Shown: positions 7,267 to 16,061 of the stretch, one piece after another
Layout: each line of letters starts with the position of its first letter
Numbering within the stretch: the first letter of the stretch is position 1
Assembly (NCBI GenBank): GCA_947503285.1
Contig: CANNDD010000008.1
Coordinates: 62,001-126,000, forward strand
Source of the DNA: an uncultured Croceitalea sp.
GTDB taxonomy: Bacteria; Bacteroidota; Bacteroidia; Flavobacteriales; Flavobacteriaceae
Direction: 5' to 3'
DNA length: 64,000 nt
Position numbers and translations under genes: made by a program
Notes under the pieces: generated by a model
Seen by the model: only the letters and a program-made list of their open reading frames with translations
What the model was told of the DNA's origin: nothing
The model's database searches: none

Positions 7267-10119
7267 TTATGCTTCTGCATAAGCTTCAATAGGGGTGCAA
7301 GTGCAGATAAGATTACGATCCCCAAAAGCTTCATCGGTCCGTCTTACCGTGGGCCAAAATTTATTTTCGCTAACGAAAGCCAATGGAAACGCTGCTTTCT
7401 CGCGACTATAGGGAAACTTCCAATCATCACTGGTAACCATCGCTAATGTATGGGGCGCATTTTTTAAAACGTTGTCGGGATTATCTGCATTCACCCCATC
7501 GATTTCTTGTCTTATCGAAAGCATTGCTTCGCAAAATCTATCCAGTTCAGCAAGGCTTTCGCTTTCGGTCGGTTCTATCATCATGGTTCCTGCAACCGGA
7601 AAGGACACCGTGGGCGCATGAAAGCCATAATCCATTAGACGTTTGGCAATATCGGTTACCTCAATGCCATGGGCTTTGAACGGTCTGCAATCAATGATCA
7701 TTTCATGGGCAGCCCGACCCTGTTCACCGGTGTACAATACATCATACTTGCCGTTTAGGCGTTCTTTGATATAATTGGCATTAAGAATTGAGATTTTAGT
7801 CGCATCGGTAACACCTTTGCCCCCAAGCATTTTAATGTAACCATATGAAATTAGACAAACCAATGCGCTTCCCCATGGTGCTCCTGAAATTGCAGTGATG
7901 GCATGTTTACCACCTGTTTTAATGATTGGATTTGAGGGCAAAAAGGGTTTTAATTGTTCAGCCACACAAATGGGGCCTACACCGGGCCCTCCACCCCCAT
8001 GGGGTATCGAGAAGGTCTTGTGAAGGTTAAGGTGGCATACATCGGCGCCAATGGTAGCCGGATTCGTTAGTCCGACTTGGGCATTCATGTTGGCACCATC
8101 CATATAGACTTGACCCCCGTGATCATGAATCAATTTGGTGATATATCGTATTGATGACTCAAATACCCCATGTGTAGAAGGATAGGTCACCATTAAGGCG
8201 GCCAAATTGTTCGAATGGGCAATTACTTTTTCTTCTAGATCAACGACATCAATATTTCCTTTTTCATCGGTTTTAGTGACCACAACCTGCATCCCTGCCA
8301 TGACCGCGGAAGCCGGATTGGTACCGTGTGCCGATGCCGGAATGATACAGATGTTACGATGGGCCTCACCCCGATCCTCATGATATGCACGAATGGTCAT
8401 TAAGCCGGCATACTCTCCTTGGGCACCCGAATTCGGTTGTAAGGAAGTAGCGGCAAAGCCAGTGATAATATTTAACTGCTCTTCCAATTCTTTTAAGACC
8501 AGTTGGTAGCCTTTGGCTTGGTCAAGAGGTACAAAGGGGTGGATATTGCCCCAGTTCGCCCAACTTAAAGGTAGCATTTGAGTAGCTGCATTCAATTTCA
8601 TGGTACAACTGCCCAATGCTATCATAGAATGGTTTAGGGCCAAATCTTTACGCTCTAATTTTTTAATATAGCGCATGAGCTCCGTTTCAGAGTGGTAACT
8701 GTTGAAAACGGGTTGTTGCATGAAAGTGGAAGCTCGCTTTATCTTGGAAGGAATAACATTTTTTAGTTCTTCAGGATAAGTCACTTCATCAGATAGCCCT
8801 TGTGATTCTGCAAAACAGGAAATCAAGGGTTTGATATCTTTTTCGAGAAAACCTTCGTTCAACGATATGGATACCACCTCATCATCTATATAATTGAAGT
8901 TGATACCGCGTAGTTCGGCACTGGTCTTTAGTTGTTGGGTGCTCTTTACCCTTATTCTAATGGTATCAAAAAAGTTCGAGTTCAGTTGTTCAAAACCCAT
9001 AGATTCTAGAAGCTGGGCGACCAGCTTAGCGTTGTCATGTACTTTGTTGGCTATGAATTTTAGCCCTTCAGGGCCATGGTACACGGCATACATACCTGCC
9101 ATTACGGCCAAAAGCACTTGTGCCGTGCAGATATTCGAAGTGGCTTTGTCCCTTTTGATATGTTGTTCTCGGGTTTGCAGGGCCATTCGAAGTGCAGGAT
9201 TACCATCGGTATCTTTCGTTAGTCCAATGATCCTACCGGGAATGTTTCGTTTGTACGCTTCTTTTGTTGCAAAAAAGGCCGCATGAGGGCCACCGTACCC
9301 CAGGGGGATTCCGAAACGTTGCGTGGTGCCCACGACAACATCGACACCCCACTCACCGGGTGGTGTCAATTTTACTAAACTTAAAATATCTGCCGCAACA
9401 GCTACTTTGATATCATTTTGTTGTGCTTTTGAAACGAATTCAGAGTAGTCGTGAACCTGGCCATATTTTTCTGGATATTGCAAGATCGCACCGTAAAAAT
9501 CAGAAGGAAAATCAAAGTCTTGGGGGTCGCCCACAATCAACTCGATACCAAGGGGGGTCGATCTTGTTTGAAGTAAGCTCAACGTTTGTGGTAAAATGGC
9601 TTCAGAAACAAAAAACTTTAAAACCCCATTTTTTTTCTGGGACCTGCTTCGAAGGTCATAGAGCATGGTCATGGCCTCTGCCGCTGCCGTACTCTCATCT
9701 AAAAGGGAAGCGTTTGCGAGTTCCATACCGGTAAGATCGCAAACCATGGTTTGGTAATTTAATAATGCCTCTAACCGGCCTTGTGCAATCTCGGCTTGAT
9801 ACGGTGTGTAAGCGGTATACCACCCCGGATTTTCCAGAATGTTCCGTTTGATCACCGATGGGGTCAACCCCTCATGGTATCCTAACCCGATATATGATTT
9901 GAACACCTTATTTTCATTAGATAGGGTCTGAAGATGATGCAGAAACTCATGCTCACTCATCGCATCGGCCAAGTGTAGCTCTTCTTTCAAACGAATGTCA
10001 TCTGGTATGGTCTGGTCAATAAGTTCATCTAGATGATTTACGCCAACGATTTCGTACATTTTACGTAAATCTTCCTCGTGAACGCCAATATGGCGTAATG
10101 CAAAGTTTTCTGTGTTCAT
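7267..10119 (-). CDS. gcvP: Glycine dehydrogenase (decarboxylating), glycine cleavage P-protein
   Basis: PLP enzyme that decarboxylates glycine and passes the aminomethyl group to the H-protein lipoyl arm. It is the single-chain form (950 aa), with the two halves of the bacterial two-subunit form fused. The N-terminus FALRHIGVHEEDLRKM is typical. The C-terminal half holds the PLP lysine in LNLHKTFSIPHGGGGPGVGP (near residue 700). I chose the ATG at 10119 because a -7 promoter box overlaps the other ATG at 10143. Expected partners gcvT and gcvH are not in the window, which is usual in this group. It is monocistronic, with its own promoter and terminator. Confidence 0.96.
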   Translation of the reverse strand: MNTENFALRHIGVHEEDLRKMYEIVGVNHLDELIDQTIPDDIRLKEELHLADAMSEHEFLHHLQTLSNENKVFKSYIGLGYHEGLTPSVIKRNILENPGWYTAYTPYQAEIAQGRLEALLNYQTMVCDLTGMELANASLLDESTAAAEAMTMLYDLRSRSQKKNGVLKFFVSEAILPQTLSLLQTRSTPLGIELIVGDPQDFDFPSDFYGAILQYPEKYGQVHDYSEFVSKAQQNDIKVAVAADILSLVKLTPPGEWGVDVVVGTTQRFGIPLGYGGPHAAFFATKEAYKRNIPGRIIGLTKDTDGNPALRMALQTREQHIKRDKATSNICTAQVLLAVMAGMYAVYHGPEGLKFIANKVHDNAKLVAQLLESMGFEQLNSNFFDTIRIRVKSTQQLKTSAELRGINFNYIDDEVVSISLNEGFLEKDIKPLISCFAESQGLSDEVTYPEELKNVIPSKIKRASTFMQQPVFNSYHSETELMRYIKKLERKDLALNHSMIALGSCTMKLNAATQMLPLSWANWGNIHPFVPLDQAKGYQLVLKELEEQLNIITGFAATSLQPNSGAQGEYAGLMTIRAYHEDRGEAHRNICIIPASAHGTNPASAVMAGMQVVVTKTDEKGNIDVVDLEEKVIAHSNNLAALMVTYPSTHGVFESSIRYITKLIHDHGGQVYMDGANMNAQVGLTNPATIGADVCHLNLHKTFSIPHGGGGPGVGPICVAEQLKPFLPSNPIIKTGGKHAITAISGAPWGSALVCLISYGYIKMLGGKGVTDATKISILNANYIKERLNGKYDVLYTGEQGRAAHEMIIDCRPFKAHGIEVTDIAKRLMDYGFHAPTVSFPVAGTMMIEPTESESLAELDRFCEAMLSIRQEIDGVNADNPDNVLKNAPHTLAMVTSDDWKFPYSREKAAFPLAFVSENKFWPTVRRTDEAFGDRNLICTCTPIEAYAEA

Positions 10120-10140
10120 AGCTTCAAAAAATAAAGTTTC

Positions 10141-10148
10141 CAAAATTA
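10141..10148 (-). promoter_or_regulatory. -7 promoter box of gcvP
   Basis: Minus-strand TAATTTTG fits TAnnTTTG exactly and lies 21 bases before the ATG at 10119. It overlaps the upstream in-frame ATG (10141-10143), which therefore cannot serve as start for transcripts from this promoter. Confidence 0.55.
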
Positions 10149-10233
10149 GGTATTAATTCTAGGAAAAAGGCAGGTTTTTTAGTGACCGAACCGAAAGTTT
10201 TTAACCAGAAATCAACCTTCGAAATAGAATAGC

Positions 10234-10241
10234 TAGTTTTG
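10234..10241 (+). promoter_or_regulatory. -7 promoter box immediately before the UbiA-like gene
   Basis: TAGTTTTG fits TAnnTTTG exactly. Only four bases separate it from the ATG at 10246, so transcription would begin at or next to the start codon. No -33 TTG is evident. Confidence 0.45.
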
Positions 10242-10245
10242 TTTA

Positions 10246-11070
10246 ATGCGAGTGCTTCGACTGTTTTTCAACTTTTATTTGGATGCTAGTATTCATGTGG
10301 CTTTTTCGGTGGTAGCATTGTATTTTATTACAGTAGGGTTATTGGATGGTTCAACAAATTGGAGCTTGGTGGGTTTTCTTTTTTGTAGCACTATAGTCTG
10401 TTATAATTTTATTAAATATGGGGTCGAGGCGAAAAAATACATAATCGTTCGTGGCAGCTATCAAAAAGCAATTCAATTTTTTAGTTTTCTGGCCTTTTTC
10501 GCAACGTTGTTTTTTTTCTTTAAACTCGAAACTAAGCTATGGTCGGCGATAGTTGTTTTCGCATTTTTATCTGCGTTGTATGCGGTGCCGTTTTTACCAA
10601 AGGCAAAAAACTTGAGAAGCCTTGGTGGAACAAAAATCTATCTTGTGGCCCTAGTCTGGACGGGTTGTACGTTAATTCTAGAAGTATTGGATAGTGAATT
10701 GGAATTCACCTTGAATATCTTGGTGCTATCTTTTCAACGTTTTTTGTTGGTCATCGTCTTAATACTGCCTTTTGATATTCGAGATCTAGACCATGACAGC
10801 AAAGAATTAAAAACAATTCCCCAACGGCTGGGCATCGTTAAAACCAAGATGTTCGGTTACATACTTTTAATACTGTTTTTTAGCCTAACTTTTTTTAAGG
10901 ATGGGTTTACGACACTAGAAGTGACCTACCGTTGTTTAGCTTCATTCTTACTCGGTGCAGGAATTTCCATGACCAAAAAAGAACAACCAAAATATTTTGC
11001 CTCCTTTTGGATAGAGGCAATTCCCATGGTTTTATTGCTTATTCTGAAATTGGTTATACCCGTAGTTTAA
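10246..11070 (+). CDS. UbiA-like prenyltransferase-family membrane protein
   Basis: Polytopic membrane protein of 274 aa with about eight hydrophobic segments. Near residue 183 it carries LPFDIRDLDHDSKELKTIPQRLG, which resembles the second Asp-rich motif of UbiA prenyltransferases (D-x-x-D-x-D followed by T-x-P). The first Asp-rich motif is poor: CYNFIKYGVEAKK occupies its usual place, with N and E rather than NDxxD. It is either a divergent UbiA enzyme or a relative that has lost prenyl-diphosphate binding. Its stop interlocks with the stop of the convergent anti-sigma-like gene. Confidence 0.6.
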   Translation: MRVLRLFFNFYLDASIHVAFSVVALYFITVGLLDGSTNWSLVGFLFCSTIVCYNFIKYGVEAKKYIIVRGSYQKAIQFFSFLAFFATLFFFFKLETKLWSAIVVFAFLSALYAVPFLPKAKNLRSLGGTKIYLVALVWTGCTLILEVLDSELEFTLNILVLSFQRFLLVIVLILPFDIRDLDHDSKELKTIPQRLGIVKTKMFGYILLILFFSLTFFKDGFTTLEVTYRCLASFLLGAGISMTKKEQPKYFASFWIEAIPMVLLLILKLVIPVV

Positions 11071-11297
11071 AGCTGTTTTTCAAACTCTTTTTTCATCATC
11101 TCCTTATCCTCATTGGATATGGTATGTAAATTGGCCTGCTGGCACAACGAAGTGAGTTTTGTATTCTTTGAAGAAAATTTTGAACATGTTTTACAATACA
11201 AAATATGAAAGCGAAGTTTAAAAACTTGCCATTTAGAAGCTTCCTTATATTGCTTTTTATTACAAATGTTTGACGCCTCGTCACAAGAAATCATCAT
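11067..11297 (-). CDS. Small zinc-finger anti-sigma-like protein
   Basis: A 76-aa protein with paired cysteines (SCDEASNIC) and an HILYCKTC segment, the HxxxCxxC pattern of zf-HC2/ZAS anti-sigma domains. It lacks a membrane helix, so it would be a soluble anti-sigma or sigma-associated factor. It begins one base after the stop of the ECF sigma gene, so the pair is co-transcribed and probably coupled. The role is inferred from the zinc motif and the position. Confidence 0.72.
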   Translation of the reverse strand: MMISCDEASNICNKKQYKEASKWQVFKLRFHILYCKTCSKFSSKNTKLTSLCQQANLHTISNEDKEMMKKEFEKQL

Positions 11298-11298
11298 A

Positions 11299-11853
11299 TT
11301 AAAACCAATTTTGATTCATACATCCCATAAGTGATGTGCGGGCTCTGTGTATCATCACCCATAGGTTTGACGCATTAATTCCTAATTCATTACAAATATC
11401 TTCCGTACTCATACCTTGAACTGTTTTCATGGTGAAAACAAGGGATTGCTTTTTTGGCAATTTAGCGATACAGTCATGGATTGCCAAACCTAATTCTTGG
11501 TTTTCAATGGTTTCATCACCTGATTTTCCATAAGGATCGGCTACCTTTTCTTCTAGCCAATCCCCCTCTTCGTCTGAATTTGAACTATAGCCCATTCGAA
11601 CTTCTGCCTTACCTTTTTTAGAATTTATCTTTCGATAATGGTCAATAACCTTTCGTTTGAGAATGGCAATCAACCAGGTGCGTTCTGCGGCATCACCCTT
11701 ATAGTTTTTGGCAGATTTCAAACCAGCGAAAAAAGTCTCTTGAACCAAATCCTTCGCGATTTCAGTATCACTCACCCTAGTGATGGCATAGTTGAAAAGA
11801 TAATCGGCATAGTTATCGATCCATGTGTCTGGGCGCAATTCGTGTGATGACAT
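11299..11853 (-). CDS. ECF RNA polymerase sigma factor (sigma-70 family)
   Basis: A 184-aa sigma factor. Region 2 is seen in DYLFNYAITRVSDTEIAKDLVQETFFAGLKSAKNY, and the conserved RTWLIAILKRKVIDHYRK follows. Region 4 near residues 130-180 has LPKKQSLVFTMKTVQGMSTEDICNELGINASNLWVMIHRART, a helix-turn-helix for -35 recognition. A charged insert of about 25 residues between regions 2 and 4 (SSNSDEEGDWLEEK) is typical of flavobacterial members. The next gene encodes its probable zinc anti-sigma. Targets cannot be read from this window. Confidence 0.92.
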   Translation of the reverse strand: MSSHELRPDTWIDNYADYLFNYAITRVSDTEIAKDLVQETFFAGLKSAKNYKGDAAERTWLIAILKRKVIDHYRKINSKKGKAEVRMGYSSNSDEEGDWLEEKVADPYGKSGDETIENQELGLAIHDCIAKLPKKQSLVFTMKTVQGMSTEDICNELGINASNLWVMIHRARTSLMGCMNQNWF

Positions 11854-12082
11854 AACGATTTTACAGGTAAAATTAAAGGCTTAAGTTAGTGATATATCTT
11901 AACCTTGCAAACCTCTGGTATAAATATCACAAGAAGATCACGACAAATGGATAGGGTGTTGGCTTTACGTTGATAAACATCAAAAAACACAGCTCTATTT
12001 TACGATTCTATTTTAATGGATAACACAATTAAGTGGTAGTGTAAAACGTTGATATTCGTGGTTTCTCTCTAAAAGTAAGATA

Positions 12083-13225
12083 ATGAAGACCCAAAACAAA
12101 AGAATGCAAATCGGGGAAGGAAAGATAAGTGGTACCGTTTCCATTTTTCTCGGGGCACTTTCGGTAACAGGAATATTGTGTTTCAAATTTCCAGAGCAGT
12201 TGACCACACCTGAATTTAGGGAGGTATACACTGCAGAAATAGTGGAAAACCTGATGTTGGGTGCCATAATCGCAACATTTCTTTTTGCTTTGGTAAGTAT
12301 ACTGCTTGCCAAAAACAAAAAATTTGCGGTCATTGGGGTAGGTTTAGGGGCCATGGCGATATTTCTTGGTGGATTGACGGTCGAGGGCCGAGCGGTAGAA
12401 AAAGTGAATTGGAGCCTGGGCCTTGATTGGTTGCTATTGGACCTTTTGGTCATGGTTTTGATTTTCGTACCCATTGAACTGGCATTTCCAAAAAATAAAT
12501 TACAGTCTAAATTTCATGGCGAATGGCGTACCGATCTGATTTATTTTGGCATTAGTCATTTGGCAATCCAACTCTTTGGGGTTTTGACCAAAAAGCCGGC
12601 TGTGGCATTCTTTGGTTGGATGAACCTCGAAAGTGTGCATGAATGGGTCAACGGACTTCCTTTTATTGCAGAGCTTTTGTTGGCATTGGTCGTAACGGAC
12701 CTCTTTCAATACTGGGCACATCGTATTTTCCATTCCCATTACTTTCTGTGGCGATTCCATTCCATTCATCACTCCACAGAAAATATGGATTGGCTGGCTG
12801 GTTCGCGAACCCATTTTATAGATATTTTTTTTACCAGGAGTATGTCATATATTCCACTATATGTATTGGGATTCAGTACGCTGACTTTCAACGTGTATAT
12901 TGTTTTTATAGCTATCCATGCCGTTTTGATCCATGCCAATACCAATATCAATTTTGGCTTCTTGAAATATATCATTACGACCCCACAATACCATCATTGG
13001 CACCATTGCAAAGAGCCAGAACATTATGGTAAGAACTTTGCGGTCGTGTTTCCGTTTATCGATAAAATTTTTGGAACGTATTATTTGCCTGGTAAAGAAT
13101 GGCCTAGTGGAACAGGTTTGGTAGATGCCTCCTTTCCAAAGGGATTTTTAAGACAGTTTGCATTTCCATTTGTCAAAAATCCGTTCAAGAACGATTTGTT
13201 GCCCGAAGAAAAAAGTAATAGGTAG
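12083..13225 (+). CDS. Sterol desaturase / fatty acid hydroxylase superfamily membrane protein
   Basis: Di-iron membrane oxygenase family protein of 380 aa. The N-terminal about 150 residues carry extra hydrophobic segments. The catalytic core from about residue 200 has the His boxes HRIFHSH, HSIHHSTE and HYHHWHHCKEPEHYGKNF, which ligate two irons. Such enzymes hydroxylate or desaturate lipids; the substrate here is not known. About 230 bases separate it from the divergent sigma-factor gene. I see no exact -7 consensus in that gap. Confidence 0.85.
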   Translation: MKTQNKRMQIGEGKISGTVSIFLGALSVTGILCFKFPEQLTTPEFREVYTAEIVENLMLGAIIATFLFALVSILLAKNKKFAVIGVGLGAMAIFLGGLTVEGRAVEKVNWSLGLDWLLLDLLVMVLIFVPIELAFPKNKLQSKFHGEWRTDLIYFGISHLAIQLFGVLTKKPAVAFFGWMNLESVHEWVNGLPFIAELLLALVVTDLFQYWAHRIFHSHYFLWRFHSIHHSTENMDWLAGSRTHFIDIFFTRSMSYIPLYVLGFSTLTFNVYIVFIAIHAVLIHANTNINFGFLKYIITTPQYHHWHHCKEPEHYGKNFAVVFPFIDKIFGTYYLPGKEWPSGTGLVDASFPKGFLRQFAFPFVKNPFKNDLLPEEKSNR

Positions 13226-13378
13226 GTATGATTTGTTGGAATCGGTTGGATCTGTCGTATTAAAGGTTTACACCGTTGCCATAGCTATCGTTTTTTTCTT
13301 GGTTCAAACTAACGACTACCCTGGTTTCAGGAAGTTAAATTAACTGAATTCAGGGGTGTGCCACCAGACCGCATTACC

Positions 13379-13386
13379 TATTTTTG
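13379..13386 (+). promoter_or_regulatory. -7 promoter box of the repeat protein
   Basis: TATTTTTG matches TAnnTTTG exactly, 24 bases before the ATG at 13411. The preceding 150-base gap after the hydroxylase gene shows no other clear feature. Confidence 0.45.
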
Positions 13387-13410
13387 TGTCGATAAAAAGT
13401 GTTGATTACC

Positions 13411-15969
13411 ATGAAAATCAAAAGAAATACATTACGAATCGGTGTGCGCATGGCCATGTTCTTCATCGTAGCCATCACGTGGGCCCAGAATGATACCTTA
13501 TATTATGATTCAAAGTGGATTCCCACAGTGAAAGATAGTGCTGCTTTCTATCGCCCACCGGTGAAAGAGAGGGGAGGGGTCTATTTGGTCAAAGACTATT
13601 ATGTTTCGGGCCAACTACAAATGAGTGCTACCTCAACAAGTCGTGAAAAGGATATTTGGCAGGGAATCGTTACTTGGTATAATGAAGATGGCAGTATTTT
13701 TCAGCAAGGTAATTATAAAGATAACCGCCTTGAAGGTGAGTTTATCACGTATTTAAACGGTCAAAAGCTCATTTCAATATATGCCAATGGTTATTTTGTG
13801 TCAGGTAAGCGAAACTCCCCAATGGGTACACTTCAAATGTACACGGAACGGGTTGAAGATTCGCTGGTAGAGATTCATTATGAGAAGGATATCAATGGAA
13901 TTCGTTATGAATATTACGGTACGAAAGAGCGACCAAGAGGTTTGTCGAAGTACTACGATAAGGGTGGAAAATTAATCGGTGAACGCGTGCTACTGCCCAA
14001 TGGGTATTACAAGGGTGTTGAGGTGTTCTATTATTATAACCCCATGGGGGTTAGGGAAATCAACTACTATCCATCTGGTCAGCTGTTGATATCATCTTCG
14101 TTTTACCCAAATGGCCAAGTTCGCGAAAAGGTCGAAAAAACACCACTATGGTCAAAAACCTACTTTACGAAAGCTGGTAAGCAGCTCGGTAAAATAACGT
14201 ACGAACTAGAAGGTGACCGCTTAAAACCAAAAGACGGAACAGAGTTTTTCTTCAATTATGGAAAAGGTGGGGAAAAGACAGGTATCATTCAAAGTGCAAG
14301 AAGTTATGTAGACGGTATAATCAGTGAAGACAGATTTTACCATGAAAACGGTCAGTTGAAAAGTATGACCACCTATGATAAGGGAACACGTCAACTACAG
14401 GTCAGCTACGATGAATCAGGTGAAGAAATGGCCAGAATGGTCTATAAGGATTATCGCCCCTATGATGGCACCGAGATCTTGTACGATAGAAAAGCGACAT
14501 ACGAAGGCGGAGAACTTATTGAAGAGGTTACGTTTTATCCTAAATCTGAGAAACCAAGATCGAAAAAGACCAAAGAGCGTGAGGTTTTTTATGATATGCA
14601 AGGCAAGGTGCTGGGGGAGTTGAAGTTGGAATATGGGAATGGATATGCCAAACCTGTATCTGGTCAACGGTATACCACGAGTTCTACGGACGGTGATATT
14701 TCAAGCATTGAAATCTTTAAAGACGGTGTCGTTGTGAACCGTATGAGTTTTAGAAAACGGTTGGTAGGTAAAGATTTGTATAGAACATTTAAAAGAATCG
14801 AAGAATACGGGACCGATGGCTATAAAAAAACCAGGGAAATCAAATTCTATAGCAACAACAAGAAACAGAGCGATATCTATTTCAAAGATTATAAAGAAAC
14901 AGAAGGAACATTTTATAACGACCAAGGGGAGCAGATAGGTACCTATGATTTTGAAAAGAAAGAAGGAAAGTACTTCGAGTTTTTTGGCGATTCAGATCAT
15001 CTGCAGCTTATGGAAGAGCGTAAAAATGGAAAAATCGTCGCATTAAAGCGATATGATTATGGAAAAAGTAATGGATATGGTAATATCAACCCCATACTCG
15101 TTGAAGAAATCGATGTTGATTGTTGCGGAACTTTCTATGATGTAAATGGAGCGGTCTTAGGCAAGGTCACCTATAAAGATGGTAGCCCTTGGGAAGGTAC
15201 TTGGTACGATAAGGACAAAAGAAAGCGATATACCTTGAAAGGAGGTAAACGCAATGGAAGCTATCAAAAATTGGATTATGACCAACGTATTCTGGAAGAA
15301 GGGCAATTCGTAGCTGATAAAGAAACGGGAACTTTCAACTATTTCGATTACATGGGTAATCTAAAGAAAGCCGAAAATTATAGTGATGGAAAACTGAACG
15401 GTAAGACCTTGTATTACGATGAACTAGGGAAGGTGGTTGCCGAGATTACCTATCGAGAAGGATTGCCTGTAGACGGTACCAGAATTTTAGATAGCTACTA
15501 TGGCAAAAATCCAAATATGGAAACCTACAAGAATGGCCAGTTGATCAAACAAGTGAAATACGATGGCCAGGGTAAGACGATTACCTTGTATAGCAGTAAT
15601 GGTGAAGTAAGATCCACTGCATATTATAAAGATTCCGATAAAAAAAGATTGGGCTACACCCTTTCAAATGCGAGTCTTGACGGTAAAGTGATTCGGTATG
15701 ATAAAACGGGAAAACAACAATATGAAGCCATTTTCGAGAAGGGGAAGTTAATTTCGGGATCTGTGCTTTTGATGCCACGATATCAAGATAATAGGGTCAA
15801 AAATGTTTTGGTAAATAAAAAGGATAGTACCCTGGCCATTAAACTTTTTGATTTTGATGACAATGTGATATTGAGTGCTGAAGAACAACTGCTGGAAGGG
15901 GCCTCCATACGCTATTTGAACAAGTTCGACGTTGACCTGAATTATGTGACGGACACTAATCTCTATTAA
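13411..15969 (+). CDS. Large secreted YwqK/MORN-variant repeat protein
   Basis: Secreted 852-aa protein with a signal peptide ending near FIVAITWAQ. The body is built from many copies of a degenerate beta-rich repeat of the form YYxxGxLxGExxYYxxNGQ (for example YPSGQLLISSSFYPNGQV and HENGQLKSMTTYDKG), the pattern of MORN_2/YwqK repeats. These usually form extended beta sheets and mediate binding. No catalytic domain is seen. A GTG at 13399 is in frame, but the ATG at 13411 gives a cleaner signal sequence. Function unknown; likely periplasmic or surface. Confidence 0.78.
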   Translation: MKIKRNTLRIGVRMAMFFIVAITWAQNDTLYYDSKWIPTVKDSAAFYRPPVKERGGVYLVKDYYVSGQLQMSATSTSREKDIWQGIVTWYNEDGSIFQQGNYKDNRLEGEFITYLNGQKLISIYANGYFVSGKRNSPMGTLQMYTERVEDSLVEIHYEKDINGIRYEYYGTKERPRGLSKYYDKGGKLIGERVLLPNGYYKGVEVFYYYNPMGVREINYYPSGQLLISSSFYPNGQVREKVEKTPLWSKTYFTKAGKQLGKITYELEGDRLKPKDGTEFFFNYGKGGEKTGIIQSARSYVDGIISEDRFYHENGQLKSMTTYDKGTRQLQVSYDESGEEMARMVYKDYRPYDGTEILYDRKATYEGGELIEEVTFYPKSEKPRSKKTKEREVFYDMQGKVLGELKLEYGNGYAKPVSGQRYTTSSTDGDISSIEIFKDGVVVNRMSFRKRLVGKDLYRTFKRIEEYGTDGYKKTREIKFYSNNKKQSDIYFKDYKETEGTFYNDQGEQIGTYDFEKKEGKYFEFFGDSDHLQLMEERKNGKIVALKRYDYGKSNGYGNINPILVEEIDVDCCGTFYDVNGAVLGKVTYKDGSPWEGTWYDKDKRKRYTLKGGKRNGSYQKLDYDQRILEEGQFVADKETGTFNYFDYMGNLKKAENYSDGKLNGKTLYYDELGKVVAEITYREGLPVDGTRILDSYYGKNPNMETYKNGQLIKQVKYDGQGKTITLYSSNGEVRSTAYYKDSDKKRLGYTLSNASLDGKVIRYDKTGKQQYEAIFEKGKLISGSVLLMPRYQDNRVKNVLVNKKDSTLAIKLFDFDDNVILSAEEQLLEGASIRYLNKFDVDLNYVTDTNLY

Positions 15970-16007
15970 TGGTAAAGTTTCTATGAAGTCAATAGCTTCA
16001 ACGAAGA

Positions 16008-16044
16008 TAAAAATGCGATTTAATGCTTAGCGGTAAATCGCATT
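16008..16044 (-). terminator. Terminator of the M3 peptidase operon
   Basis: A perfect 11-bp inverted repeat (16012-16022 and 16034-16044, AATGCGATTTA) with an 11-base loop lies between two convergent genes. The T-tract is on the minus strand (A-run at 16009-16013), so it mainly serves the leftward purK-to-peptidase run. Confidence 0.75.
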
Positions 16045-16061
16045 CTACCTAACTATTGATT

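Noticed and set aside
10120-10143. Upstream ATG for gcvP
   Set aside because: It overlaps an exact -7 box, and the extra residues (METLFFEA) do not resemble GcvP N-termini.
13158-13343. Frame at the end of the hydroxylase gene running into the gap
   Set aside because: Overlaps the conserved C-terminus of the hydroxylase in another frame and has no plausible product.
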